NCBI GenBank assembly: GCA_001769005.1
Contig: MENE01000037.1
Span: forward strand, 1-33,586
Direction of reading: 5' to 3'
DNA: 33,586 bases
Source of the DNA: Bacteroidetes bacterium GWA2_31_9b
GTDB taxonomy: Bacteria > Bacteroidota > Bacteroidia > Bacteroidales > UBA12077
The notes below the pieces were generated by a model. The model was not told the DNA's origin and did no database searches. It saw only the letters and a list, made by a program, of their open reading frames with translations. Position numbers and translations under genes: made by a program. Positions 16,752 to 23,520 of the stretch are shown piece after piece. The stretch's first letter is position 1, and each line of letters opens with the position of its first letter.

Positions 16752-17888
16752 ATGAGAAAATTAGTATTGTTATTTGTTGCATCAACTATAATTATTTCGT
16801 GCCAATCGGAACGAAGTAAAAAAGAATCAGAAATAAGAAATGAACTGAAAAAAATTATTAACGAAGTTGGTTTACCCGGAATAAATCTGGCAATTTCAAT
16901 GCCCAATAATGAACTCTGGACAATATCCGAAGGGTATTCCGATAAAGAAAAACAATCGATAATGAAACCTGAAGATGTTATGTTTTCAGGCAGTACAGGC
17001 AAAACCTTTTGTGCTGCACTTATTTTGCAATTACAAGACGAAGGCAAATTAAATGTTGATGATTCACTTTCGAAATATTTTGGCAATGAAGAATGGTTCG
17101 GTAAAATTGCCAATTCACGTGATTTAACTTTACGAATGTTACTAAATCATACATCAGGGCTTGAACGGTATGAATTTGACGATTCGATATCCATAAAATT
17201 GAAAGAAAATCCAGATAAAATCTGGACAGGAGTGGAGCGATTATCGCATATATTTGGTAAGCCCGCATTACACGAAGCAGGTAACGGTTGGGCATATTCC
17301 GATACCAATTATATTCTTTTGGGTATGTTAATTGAGAAACTTATTGAAAATGAATATTATGCCGAACTTGAAAAGAGATTTTTTCAGCCACTTAAATTGG
17401 AGAATACTTTTCCCGGAAATAACCGAGAGATAAAAGGTTTAATTACTGGTTACTCTATTTATTCAAAAGAATTTGCAGTACCTGAAAAAGTATTACTTGA
17501 AAATGGGAAATTTGCATTTAATCCTCAAATGGAATTCACTGGTGGAGGAATAGCTTGTACAGCATCTGATTTAGCAAAATGGGGTAAGTTGTATTATGGA
17601 GGTAAGGTCTTTTCACAAAATGCATATAAGTTAATGATTACTCCTTCATTCCAAAAAACAAATTTACAGGATAATGCAAAATATGGAATGGCTTGTTTTG
17701 TATGGAACGATGATGGTAGAATTTCTTTTGGCCATACAGGTTTTTTTCCGGGTTATGTAACTATTGTTGAATATATTCCTGGAAATAATATCTGCATTGC
17801 TATGCAATGGAATACCGATAAAAAAAACCCAGAAAAGTCTTTACATATGTACCTTGAAAACATTAAGGAAATAGTAAAGAAACATTAA
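16752..17888 (+). CDS. Serine hydrolase, beta-lactamase family, lipoprotein
   Basis: 378 residues. Lipoprotein signal peptide with Cys17 in IIISC. The domain has SxxK as STGK (81-84), the second motif as YSD (182-184, canonical YxN with Asp for Asn), and an FGHTGFFPG motif near residue 332 in place of KTG/HxG. It belongs with D-alanyl-D-alanine carboxypeptidase/esterase-type penicillin-binding-protein relatives; the substrate is unknown. A bidirectional-looking terminator follows. A decayed copy of its last 47 codons lies 12 kb away at 29865-30005, on the far side of the peptide cluster. Confidence 0.9.
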   Translation: MRKLVLLFVASTIIISCQSERSKKESEIRNELKKIINEVGLPGINLAISMPNNELWTISEGYSDKEKQSIMKPEDVMFSGSTGKTFCAALILQLQDEGKLNVDDSLSKYFGNEEWFGKIANSRDLTLRMLLNHTSGLERYEFDDSISIKLKENPDKIWTGVERLSHIFGKPALHEAGNGWAYSDTNYILLGMLIEKLIENEYYAELEKRFFQPLKLENTFPGNNREIKGLITGYSIYSKEFAVPEKVLLENGKFAFNPQMEFTGGGIACTASDLAKWGKLYYGGKVFSQNAYKLMITPSFQKTNLQDNAKYGMACFVWNDDGRISFGHTGFFPGYVTIVEYIPGNNICIAMQWNTDKKNPEKSLHMYLENIKEIVKKH

Positions 17889-17900
17889 TAATTCATAATA

Positions 17901-17929
17901 AAAATAGAGCGATTTTTCGCTCTATTTTT
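17901..17929. terminator. Bidirectional terminator between convergent genes
   Basis: AAAATAGAGCG pairs with CGCTCTATTTT around an ATTTTT loop, with T-rich sequence on one side and A-rich on the other, so it can work in both directions. It separates the serine hydrolase (ending 17888) from the leftward response regulator (ending 17963). Confidence 0.85.
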
Positions 17930-17962
17930 ATTTTAGATTTTTATATAAAAAAATTGAAATAT

Positions 17963-18646
17963 CTATTGAACATTAAAACAAAATCCAATACCTCGTATCG
18001 ACTTTATATTAATTGATTTGTCGTTTATTAAATACTTTCTTAATCTACTTATAAAAACATCCATACTCCTTCCGGAAAAATAATCATTACCTCCCCATAT
18101 TTCGTTTAAAATATCACTTCGTTTTATTACTTTGTTGGAGTTTTTAATAAAGTATTGTAATACAAGTGCTTCTTTTTCGGTGAGTTGTATTTTGTTTTCT
18201 TTGTAAATGAGTAAAAAGTTAGAAATATCAAATTTATATTCACCTATACAAATCGAATCATTTGTATTGATAATTTTTCTTTTTAAAATATTATTTATTC
18301 TAAGTATAAGCTCTTCTGGTTCAAATGGTTTGCATATATAATCATCGGCGCCAAGTTTAAGCCCTTTTATTCTATCCTCTATCATTATTCTAGCTGTAAG
18401 AAAAATAAAAGGTATACTATTATTGTTGATTAAAATATTTTCAGCGAGTGTAAATCCATCCATTTCTGGCATCATTATATCAAAAATACATAGATCAAAC
18501 TTGTTTTCCTTAAAAGCATTTAATCCAATTAATCCATCTCTACATAACGTTACTTCAAAATTATTTAAAACAAGATATTGTTTTAAAACGTTTCCAAGAT
18601 CAATATCATCTTCTACCAATAAGATGTTTTTTATAAACTTATCCAT
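17963..18646 (-). CDS. OmpR/PhoB-family response regulator of the peptide cluster
   Basis: 227 residues. The receiver has EDD (12-14), phospho-acceptor Asp56 in FDIMMPEMDGF, Thr84 and Lys106 in CKPFEPEEL. The C-terminal winged helix is complete, with LTEKEALVLQYFIKNSN, RSDILNEIWG and SMDVFISRLRKYL. It closely resembles Bacteroidota RprY-like regulators. It is downstream of its kinase gene (85-base gap) on the minus strand. The pair is divergent from the peptide operon, and three ATTAAC half-sites with 11-bp spacing lie in the shared promoter region, which fits head-to-tail binding by this family. Confidence 0.94.
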   Translation of the reverse strand: MDKFIKNILLVEDDIDLGNVLKQYLVLNNFEVTLCRDGLIGLNAFKENKFDLCIFDIMMPEMDGFTLAENILINNNSIPFIFLTARIMIEDRIKGLKLGADDYICKPFEPEELILRINNILKRKIINTNDSICIGEYKFDISNFLLIYKENKIQLTEKEALVLQYFIKNSNKVIKRSDILNEIWGGNDYFSGRSMDVFISRLRKYLINDKSINIKSIRGIGFCFNVQ

Positions 18647-18731
18647 ATTAATAAATATTAATCCAAAATATATTTAGAAAAGATTTCTCTAAAATTAAGA
18701 AAGTTATTTAGAAGAAATTTAAAAAAGTATT

Positions 18732-20117
18732 TTAATTGTTTTGTAGTTTTATGTTTCTTTTTAATTTGAGTGTAAAAGTTGTACCAATGTTAATCTCGCT
18801 ATTAACTGAAATTTTCCATTTATGAGATTTAGTAATTAAATAAACATAGTATAATCCAAGGCCAGTTCCTTTTATCTTATGAATATTCCCTGTTGGTACT
18901 CTATAAAACTGTTTAAATAAATGTTTTTGATACTCTTTACTAATGCCTATGCCATTGTCTGATAAAATAATTTCAAAATACTTTTTACTCTCTAATGTTG
19001 TTATATTTAGTTCAATAATGTCTTTAGAATATTTAAATGCGTTATCTAGTAAGTTTGTAAGTATCATTTCAAAATAAAAAGGATCGGCAAGTATTTCTGG
19101 AGTTGAAATAAATAAACTTGTATTAATTGTAAAAGATTTCTGATGATTTCTTATCTTAAATTCATCAACAACCTTATTTATTAAATCATGTAAATTAATC
19201 TTTTTATAGTTTAATTGAATAATTCCATTTCTAAGAGCAGATAAATTTAATACATTATCTACCAGATTAATTAGTCTTCTAGATTGATTATCAATAGATT
19301 TTACCAGATTTAATAATTCTGTTTTTTGATTTAAAATGATTGGGTTTGATAATGTTCTTGATGCAATTGATATGGTTGTTATAGGTGTTTGAATTTCATG
19401 AGTTATATTATTTATAAAATCTGTTTTCATTTTATCATGTACTTCTTGTCTTTTAATTGTTTTTATTGTATAAATCACAATAATTATAAAAACAATAAGA
19501 ATAATGAAAGCACCCCAAATTACATTTTTTATACTTCTTAAATAATAATTCCTTAACGAACCATATTTTATATATAGATTAATTTGAAAATTGTAGTTAT
19601 TTCCATTAAAATATAAATAATTAGCAGGTAAAATATCAGTAATAATGCTGCTATCTCCAAATAAATATATAACTGATTCTTTTAATTTGTCATCATCTGC
19701 TATTGTTATTATTTTATTAGAACCATTAATATTGAACTTATTTAAGCTAATTAAGGTATTAAATGGAACATTAATTTTGTATGATAAAAAAGATTCTTTT
19801 AAATTTTCATTAATTTTTTTATAAACATTGAACGTATTTTTTAATGTATCAATCAATTTTTTTTTAGAATCTTCTTTAAGTTCACCATTTAAATCCATAC
19901 TATTCTTATCTTTTAGTAGGATGTCACATACTTGTTCTAACTTTTCATCATTAACCTTATATTTATAAAATTCAGAAGCACTTAAATAATCTGTTGAATA
20001 TTTAAATTTATTGCTTTGTAGCTGTAGTGTATTAAAAAGGAGGTATCCCAGTATTATAAATATCAAGATACAAGATAAAATAAGAAAGAAGATTGAAAGT
20101 TTAATTCTATTTATCAT
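18732..20117 (-). CDS. Membrane sensor histidine kinase of the peptide cluster
   Basis: 461 residues. TM1 is about 8-28 and TM2 about 199-219, enclosing a roughly 165-residue periplasmic sensor domain with no family I recognise. There is little linker and no clear HAMP. HisKA has phospho-accepting His240 in NNITHEIQTPI, then the N-box TNLLDNAFKYSK, SDNGIGI and KGTGLGLYYVY of the HATPase. Bacteroidota RprX-like. First gene of a leftward pair with the OmpR-type regulator; it likely senses the envelope or the peptide product (inference). Confidence 0.93.
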   Translation of the reverse strand: MINRIKLSIFFLILSCILIFIILGYLLFNTLQLQSNKFKYSTDYLSASEFYKYKVNDEKLEQVCDILLKDKNSMDLNGELKEDSKKKLIDTLKNTFNVYKKINENLKESFLSYKINVPFNTLISLNKFNINGSNKIITIADDDKLKESVIYLFGDSSIITDILPANYLYFNGNNYNFQINLYIKYGSLRNYYLRSIKNVIWGAFIILIVFIIIVIYTIKTIKRQEVHDKMKTDFINNITHEIQTPITTISIASRTLSNPIILNQKTELLNLVKSIDNQSRRLINLVDNVLNLSALRNGIIQLNYKKINLHDLINKVVDEFKIRNHQKSFTINTSLFISTPEILADPFYFEMILTNLLDNAFKYSKDIIELNITTLESKKYFEIILSDNGIGISKEYQKHLFKQFYRVPTGNIHKIKGTGLGLYYVYLITKSHKWKISVNSEINIGTTFTLKLKRNIKLQNN

Positions 20118-20171
20118 TATTATTATTTTTATTTTTTCTAAAATTAATAGAATTGTTAATTTAAAAAATAG

Positions 20172-20199
20172 ATTAACTCTTCATTAACCTTTTATTAAC
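20172..20199 (+). promoter_or_regulatory. Three ATTAAC direct repeats at 11-bp spacing (putative regulator operator)
   Basis: ATTAAC begins at 20172, 20183 and 20194, exactly one helical turn apart. OmpR/PhoB-type regulators bind such direct repeats as tandem head-to-tail dimers. The site lies in the 172-base divergent spacer between the kinase gene and the delta-60-like gene, about 23 bases upstream of a possible -7 element. Assignment to the adjacent regulator is inference. Confidence 0.6.
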
Positions 20200-20221
20200 A
20201 CATACCCAGTAAAGAAATAGT

Positions 20222-20229
20222 TATTTTCG
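20222..20229 (+). promoter_or_regulatory. Possible -7 element of the peptide operon
   Basis: TATTTTCG differs from TAnnTTTG at one position. It lies 23 bases after the last ATTAAC repeat and 60 bases before the first ATG of the operon. A weak element just downstream of an operator fits an activator-dependent promoter. Confidence 0.4.
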
Positions 20230-20231
20230 TA

Positions 20232-20265
20232 AAATCAAATTTCATTAAAAATCAAATTTCATTAA
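20232..20265. repeat. Two perfect 17-bp tandem repeats in the 5' leader
   Basis: AAATCAAATTTCATTAA occurs twice in direct succession (20232-20248, 20249-20265), followed by the similar AAATAAAATT. It lies between the possible -7 element and the first ATG, so it would be in the mRNA leader or overlap the transcription start. Confidence 0.8.
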
Positions 20266-20289
20266 AAATAAAATTAAGCAATAACTAAT

Positions 20290-20832
20290 ATGAAACTAAG
20301 TATATGGATCATTTTTTTTCTTGCAATGTTTTTAACAACATTAAAATCTTATAAAGTGTTATCTCAGAATCATATATGTGTACAAACAAATGGAAATATT
20401 AATGATGCTATTGATATTAACCTAAATTGGTTTAAGCAATTATCAGAAAATTATAATGAATCAACTTTTGTTGTATATTATGGTTTAGGAAGTCATTCCT
20501 ATCACTTTACAGCTTCAGACAATGATTTTGTGAAAGAAAATAGCGATTATTCAGATAATAATGATTATCAATTCGGTCAAGGTTCTGTTTTAATGGATAA
20601 TGGAAGAAAGCTTGATGTTAAATATTTATATAATAAAGAAAAATTTAAAGTTGAATTAGCTCGCTATTTAAAGAATGGAGAATTAGACACATCTTTTTTT
20701 AAAAACGGGAGAATAACAAAAACAGTTTATAAAAAAGACAAAAAGGGAAGTATGATCGTATTTAAATCAGATGAAAATTTGGTAATAGCCGGTTATACAG
20801 AATCAGACTCAACCTTTATTTATATTAAATAA
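20290..20832 (+). CDS. Small secreted protein with C-terminal delta-60-like repeat
   Basis: 180 residues with a signal peptide at 1-25 (hydrophobic 4-16, likely cut near LSQ). Residues about 118-180 match the delta-60 repeat pattern: ELARYLKNGELDTSFFKNG followed by DENLVIAGYT and STFIYIK. Proteins with this repeat are normally surface or secreted and have many copies; here there is about one. The middle part is rich in Asp, Asn and Ser, and I cannot place it. It is the first gene of the peptide operon, 39 bases before precursor 1. A decayed copy of its 3' end lies after precursor 1. The role could be a chaperone, immunity factor or surface partner, with nothing decisive in the sequence. Confidence 0.75.
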   Translation: MKLSIWIIFFLAMFLTTLKSYKVLSQNHICVQTNGNINDAIDINLNWFKQLSENYNESTFVVYYGLGSHSYHFTASDNDFVKENSDYSDNNDYQFGQGSVLMDNGRKLDVKYLYNKEKFKVELARYLKNGELDTSFFKNGRITKTVYKKDKKGSMIVFKSDENLVIAGYTESDSTFIYIK

Positions 20833-20871
20833 CCAATATAAAAACAATCTATTTAACCAAAATCTAAATTT

Positions 20872-21045
20872 ATGTACGATCAAAGAAGCCACATTATTTG
20901 TGGCCCAGCTGCAGTTATAAATAAAGAACTAGCAATGTTAGCTTGTACTGAATATGCATGTCATTGTCAATGTAATCAAGGGAGCGGAAGTGGTGCTGGT
21001 GTTGAAGGTGGGCATGTTGTAATTTTCAAGCCTTCGTTGTTATAG
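20872..21045 (+). CDS. RiPP precursor peptide 1 (Cys/Gly-rich)
   Basis: 57 residues. Leader-like part, residues 1-24: SHIICGPAAVINKELAMLA, matching the other copies. Core-like part: Cys25, Cys30, Cys32, Cys34 (CTEYACHCQC), then a Gly/Ser stretch and the unusual tail GGHVVIFKPSLL. The shared pattern among the copies is H-x-I-[CS]-G-x-[AS]-[AS]-V-[VI]-x-K-E-L-A. The start ATG is supported by alignment with copies 2 and 3 and by an A-rich upstream sequence. Too short to be an enzyme; position between the regulator-controlled promoter and RiPP maturases supports a precursor role. Confidence 0.82.
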   Translation: MYDQRSHIICGPAAVINKELAMLACTEYACHCQCNQGSGSGAGVEGGHVVIFKPSLL

Positions 21046-21065
21046 GTAAAGATTTTTGATTCATT

Positions 21066-21138
21066 ACTTTTCAATCGAAATAGCTATAATTAATTCTAAA
21101 AATAGATTAAAGAGAGAATTGTTAACCGGTTGAAAAGT
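21066..21138. repeat. Imperfect inverted repeat after precursor 1
   Basis: ACTTTTCAATCG (21066-21077) pairs with CGGTTGAAAAGT (21127-21138) with one mismatch across a 49-base loop. It could be a weak structural element. No T-run follows the right arm. Confidence 0.3.
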
Positions 21139-21165
21139 TTATCATCATAAAAAATAAAACCAATT

Positions 21166-21274
21166 TGGTTTATTAAGAAACTCGAAAGTAAGTTTGATTA
21201 TGTTTAAATCAGATGAAAATTTGATTCTAGCCGGCTATGCAGAATCATGCTTCACTTTTGTGTACATAAAGTAG
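21166..21274 (+). pseudogene. Decayed 3' end of a second delta-60-like gene
   Basis: The frame ending at the TAG at 21272-21274 reads SLIMFKSDENLILAGYAESC then FTFVYIK, nearly the same as the last 27 residues of the 20290 gene (SMIVFKSDENLVIAGYTESD then STFIYIK). Similarity fades upstream near 21166, with frame breaks. There is no start. It sits 44 bases before precursor 2, just as the intact gene sits 39 bases before precursor 1, so the unit of 3' gene end plus precursor was duplicated in tandem. Confidence 0.85.
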
Positions 21275-21318
21275 CTATTGGGTTGCTTTATATTAATTAT
21301 TAATCTTAATTTAAAATC

Positions 21319-21489
21319 ATGAAAGAACAAAAAAAACATTTTATTTGCGGTCCAACAGCGGTTGTAAATAAAGAATTAGCAATGATGGCAGCATCAAGTT
21401 GTGCTTGTGCTTGCCAGTGTGGTTCACAAGTTGGAACTGGTAATGGTGGTGGATCAGGAGGTTCATTATTAGATTTACTTTCTTTTTAA
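21319..21489 (+). CDS. RiPP precursor peptide 2 (Cys/Gly-rich)
   Basis: 56 residues. The leader KKHFICGPTAVVNKELAMMA is the closest match to copy 1. The core begins about residue 25: SSCACACQCG with Cys28, Cys30, Cys32 and Cys34 alternating with single residues, then Gly-rich GTGNGGGSGGS and the hydrophobic tail LLDLLSF. The alternating C-x-C-x-C array is typical of a target for Cys modification by cyclodehydratase- or radical SAM-type enzymes, both present downstream. It follows the decayed delta-60 fragment and precedes copy 3 by 33 bases. Confidence 0.85.
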   Translation: MKEQKKHFICGPTAVVNKELAMMAASSCACACQCGSQVGTGNGGGSGGSLLDLLSF

Positions 21490-21522
21490 TTAATTATTAT
21501 TAAACATTAAAAAAACAAAAAA

Positions 21523-21711
21523 ATGAAATCAGTAAAACATGTAATTAGTGGACCATCTTCAGTGGTTCAAAAAGAACTGGCTACTTTAGCAGCAGCTGGT
21601 TGTGGATGTCAATGTGGTTGCGGAAGTGCATCAGGTAGTGGTGGTGGAACTGGCGGCGGTGGCGGCGGCGGTGGCGTTGGCGATTTAATAAGCTTGCTTT
21701 CTTTATTATAA
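21523..21711 (+). CDS. RiPP precursor peptide 3 (CGCQCGCG and poly-Gly)
   Basis: 62 residues, the longest copy. Leader: VKHVISGPSSVVQKELATLA, with Ser9 where the other copies have Cys. The core from residue 24 reads AAGCGCQCGCGSASGSGGGT followed by eight Gly (Cys27, 29, 31, 33), then VGDLISLLSLL. The composition recalls the Gly/Cys/Ser-rich azole peptide microcin B17, which also has a poly-Gly run. The GGC/GGT codon run is a sharp GC spike in AT-rich DNA. A strong hairpin follows the stop. Confidence 0.88.
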   Translation: MKSVKHVISGPSSVVQKELATLAAAGCGCQCGCGSASGSGGGTGGGGGGGGVGDLISLLSLL

Positions 21712-21725
21712 GAAAACAATAAATG

Positions 21726-21764
21726 GAGATGTATGCATTAATTTATTTAATGCATACAGATCTC
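21726..21764 (+). terminator. Hairpin after precursor 3 (probable attenuator)
   Basis: GAGATGTATGCATTAA pairs with TTAATGCATACAGATCTC around a TTTAT loop with a two-base bulge, then TCTTTAATT. Its place between abundant precursors and the enzymes suggests partial termination that keeps peptide mRNA above enzyme mRNA. It shares ATGCATAC with the hairpin at 22039. Confidence 0.7.
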
Positions 21765-21851
21765 TCTTTAATTATTAAGCGGGTATTTTGTAATATTTTA
21801 TTTGTTAAAGTTCAAAATATCAATTTTTCATATTAAGCTTAAAAAACAAAA

Positions 21852-22001
21852 AAGAATACACATAATCATATTATTTGTGGATTATCAGCAGTTGTCAAAA
21901 AAGCCAGTTTAGATACTATAGGATGCACTTTTCCATGCAGTTGTGGAATTGAATTAGGCGCTGAATATTCATATGGGGGTGGAGTAGCAATTACAAATTA
22001 A
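21852..22001 (+). pseudogene. Precursor peptide 4, start codon lost (ATG to AAG)
   Basis: The frame ending at TAA 21999-22001 translates as NTHNHIICGLSAVVKKASLD, TIGCTFPCSCGIELGAEY, SYGGGVAITN: the family leader, three clustered Cys and a short Gly run. Aligning it to copies 1-3 places the start at AAG 21852-21854; one base change (T to A at 21853) from ATG explains the loss. The next upstream codons reach a stop with no ATG, GTG or TTG. Ser/Asp also replace the leader's conserved Glu-Leu-Ala, so it may be decaying beyond the start codon. A sequencing error is possible. Confidence 0.75.
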
Positions 22002-22038
22002 TTTTAAAATCGCTTTTAATCTTTTAAGATAAATGAGA

Positions 22039-22075
22039 TTTTGTATGAATCAAATATTGCTTGATGCATACAAAA
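22039..22075 (+). terminator. Second hairpin, after precursor 4
   Basis: TTTTGTATGAATCAA pairs with TTGATGCATACAAAA (one mismatch) around ATATTGC. It resembles the hairpin at 21726 in the GTATG...ATGCATAC arms, so each late precursor copy appears to carry its own related hairpin. It ends 77 bases before the radical SAM start. Confidence 0.65.
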
Positions 22076-22151
22076 ACTAAATAGAAATAATAAAAATTTG
22101 GATTTCATAATTTTTGATTATCATTTAAAAATACTTACGTTAAACTTAACC

Positions 22152-23471
22152 ATGGATACACTAAAAAATTTTGAGAAAAGTTTTCTTATTGAAGAAATTA
22201 ACGAAAATAAATATATAATATATAATGTTGATAGACATATACCGATTATTGTTGATAAAACAGGGAAAAAGTTTTTTGATATTATTTTAAATAATAGAGA
22301 TTTAGAATCATGTAAAAAGAGCCTTTTGAAAAATGAATTCGATGATTTTGTACTATTTTTAAAAGAAATTGGCAATTTACAAGTATTGGATACATCACCT
22401 TCAGAAACGATTAAACCAAAAAACAACCCGCCAAAAACAGCTTATTTACACCTTACTTATAAATGTAATTTAAATTGTAATTATTGTTACAATAAAGATG
22501 TACGAAATAAATTTGTTGATCTCCCATTTGAAAAATGGAAAAATATAATTGACAAATTATTACCTACAACAAATTATTTTATTTTAACAGGTGGAGAACC
22601 ATTTCTATTTAAAGATCTAAAAAACATAATAAACTATATTCATTCCTATAATTCTGAATATCAAGTTGAGATATTATCAAACGGAATGATTAACTTTTCG
22701 GAATATTCAGATTCAAATGAAGTTTTTAACAATATTCATAGAATTACATTTAGTTGCGATAATTTTAAATCAAATAATCAGGTAAGAAAAGGATTTGAAA
22801 TAGAAGAATTTAAAAAGAATCTGGAATGGATTATTAAAAACGGATATGCAGAAAAAGTTGGTTTAAGTTCAGTTTATTATAAAGAAAATCTTGAGGGAAC
22901 TATTGAAGTTCAACAATATTGCAAAAGTCACTGCATGCAACATAGAAGAGTTCTAGTTATTCCTAATAATCGTGATGAAATCAATATTATGCCATCTTTA
23001 GAATCATTTCTAGAATCTCTAGGTTCTAACGAAGCAATTTATGACTTAACTACTTTTTTTAAGCGATTAAATTGTGGAGCTGGGGTTGGACTTATTAGTA
23101 TCGACCCTGAAGGAAATTGTTACCCTTGCCAGAATTTACATTATGATAAATTTAATTGTGGTAATATATTAAATAAATCATACAAAGAAATTCTTGATTC
23201 AGAAGTAATTAATCTTTTTAGATCGGATTTAATTGTTGAAAATATTTCTACCTGTAACGAATGTAAACTTAGATATATTTGTGGAGGAGGTTGCAGAGCT
23301 GCAAGCTACAGATTGGAAGGAAAAATTGATGCTTTTCCAGAAGTTATGTGTTCATATTACAAAAGCTTAGCTAAACACAAACTTATAAATGGTGTCTTTT
23401 TTACTCCCAGTGAATTATTAAATCGTAAAGATTCTATAAATAAATTAATAGAAAAAGAATTTATTATTTAA
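22152..23471 (+). CDS. Radical SAM/SPASM peptide maturase
   Basis: 439 residues from ATG 22152; an in-frame TTG at 22098 is a poorer start. Residues about 10-80 (YIIYNVDRHIPIIVDKTGKK, FFDIIL) look like a PqqD/RRE-type peptide-recognition fold (inference from pattern). The radical SAM core starts at TAYLHLTYKCNLNCNYC with cluster ligands Cys105, Cys109 and Cys112, and has LTGGEP at 145-150. The SPASM region has seven expected Cys: 308, 326, 336, 368, 371, 377 and 381, plus Cys400, in the GNCYPC and CNECKLRYICGGGC blocks. Such enzymes install thioether, C-C or epimer-type changes in RiPP precursors. It follows the four peptides and precedes the exporter. The reaction on Cys- and Gly-rich cores is not predictable. 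Confidence 0.93.
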   Translation: MDTLKNFEKSFLIEEINENKYIIYNVDRHIPIIVDKTGKKFFDIILNNRDLESCKKSLLKNEFDDFVLFLKEIGNLQVLDTSPSETIKPKNNPPKTAYLHLTYKCNLNCNYCYNKDVRNKFVDLPFEKWKNIIDKLLPTTNYFILTGGEPFLFKDLKNIINYIHSYNSEYQVEILSNGMINFSEYSDSNEVFNNIHRITFSCDNFKSNNQVRKGFEIEEFKKNLEWIIKNGYAEKVGLSSVYYKENLEGTIEVQQYCKSHCMQHRRVLVIPNNRDEINIMPSLESFLESLGSNEAIYDLTTFFKRLNCGAGVGLISIDPEGNCYPCQNLHYDKFNCGNILNKSYKEILDSEVINLFRSDLIVENISTCNECKLRYICGGGCRAASYRLEGKIDAFPEVMCSYYKSLAKHKLINGVFFTPSELLNRKDSINKLIEKEFII

Positions 23472-23520
23472 TATTTTATAAAAAAAGATAAATGTTCGGG
23501 TTACTTTAATATATCAGATT

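Noticed and set aside
16752..17888. True beta-lactamase giving resistance
   Set aside because: Motif 2 is YSD and motif 3 is HTG rather than KTG; lipoprotein serine hydrolases of this type are common and the substrate cannot be read from sequence.
21600..21680. GC-rich GGTGGCGGC run as a possible CRISPR-like or tandem repeat
   Set aside because: It is in frame inside precursor 3 and encodes its poly-Gly core, with no spacer-repeat structure.
22098..22151. N-terminal extension of the radical SAM protein from a TTG codon
   Set aside because: The segment is hydrophobic and AT-biased, begins with TTG, and lies just after a terminator-like hairpin; ATG 22152 starts a protein with the expected N-terminal domain.
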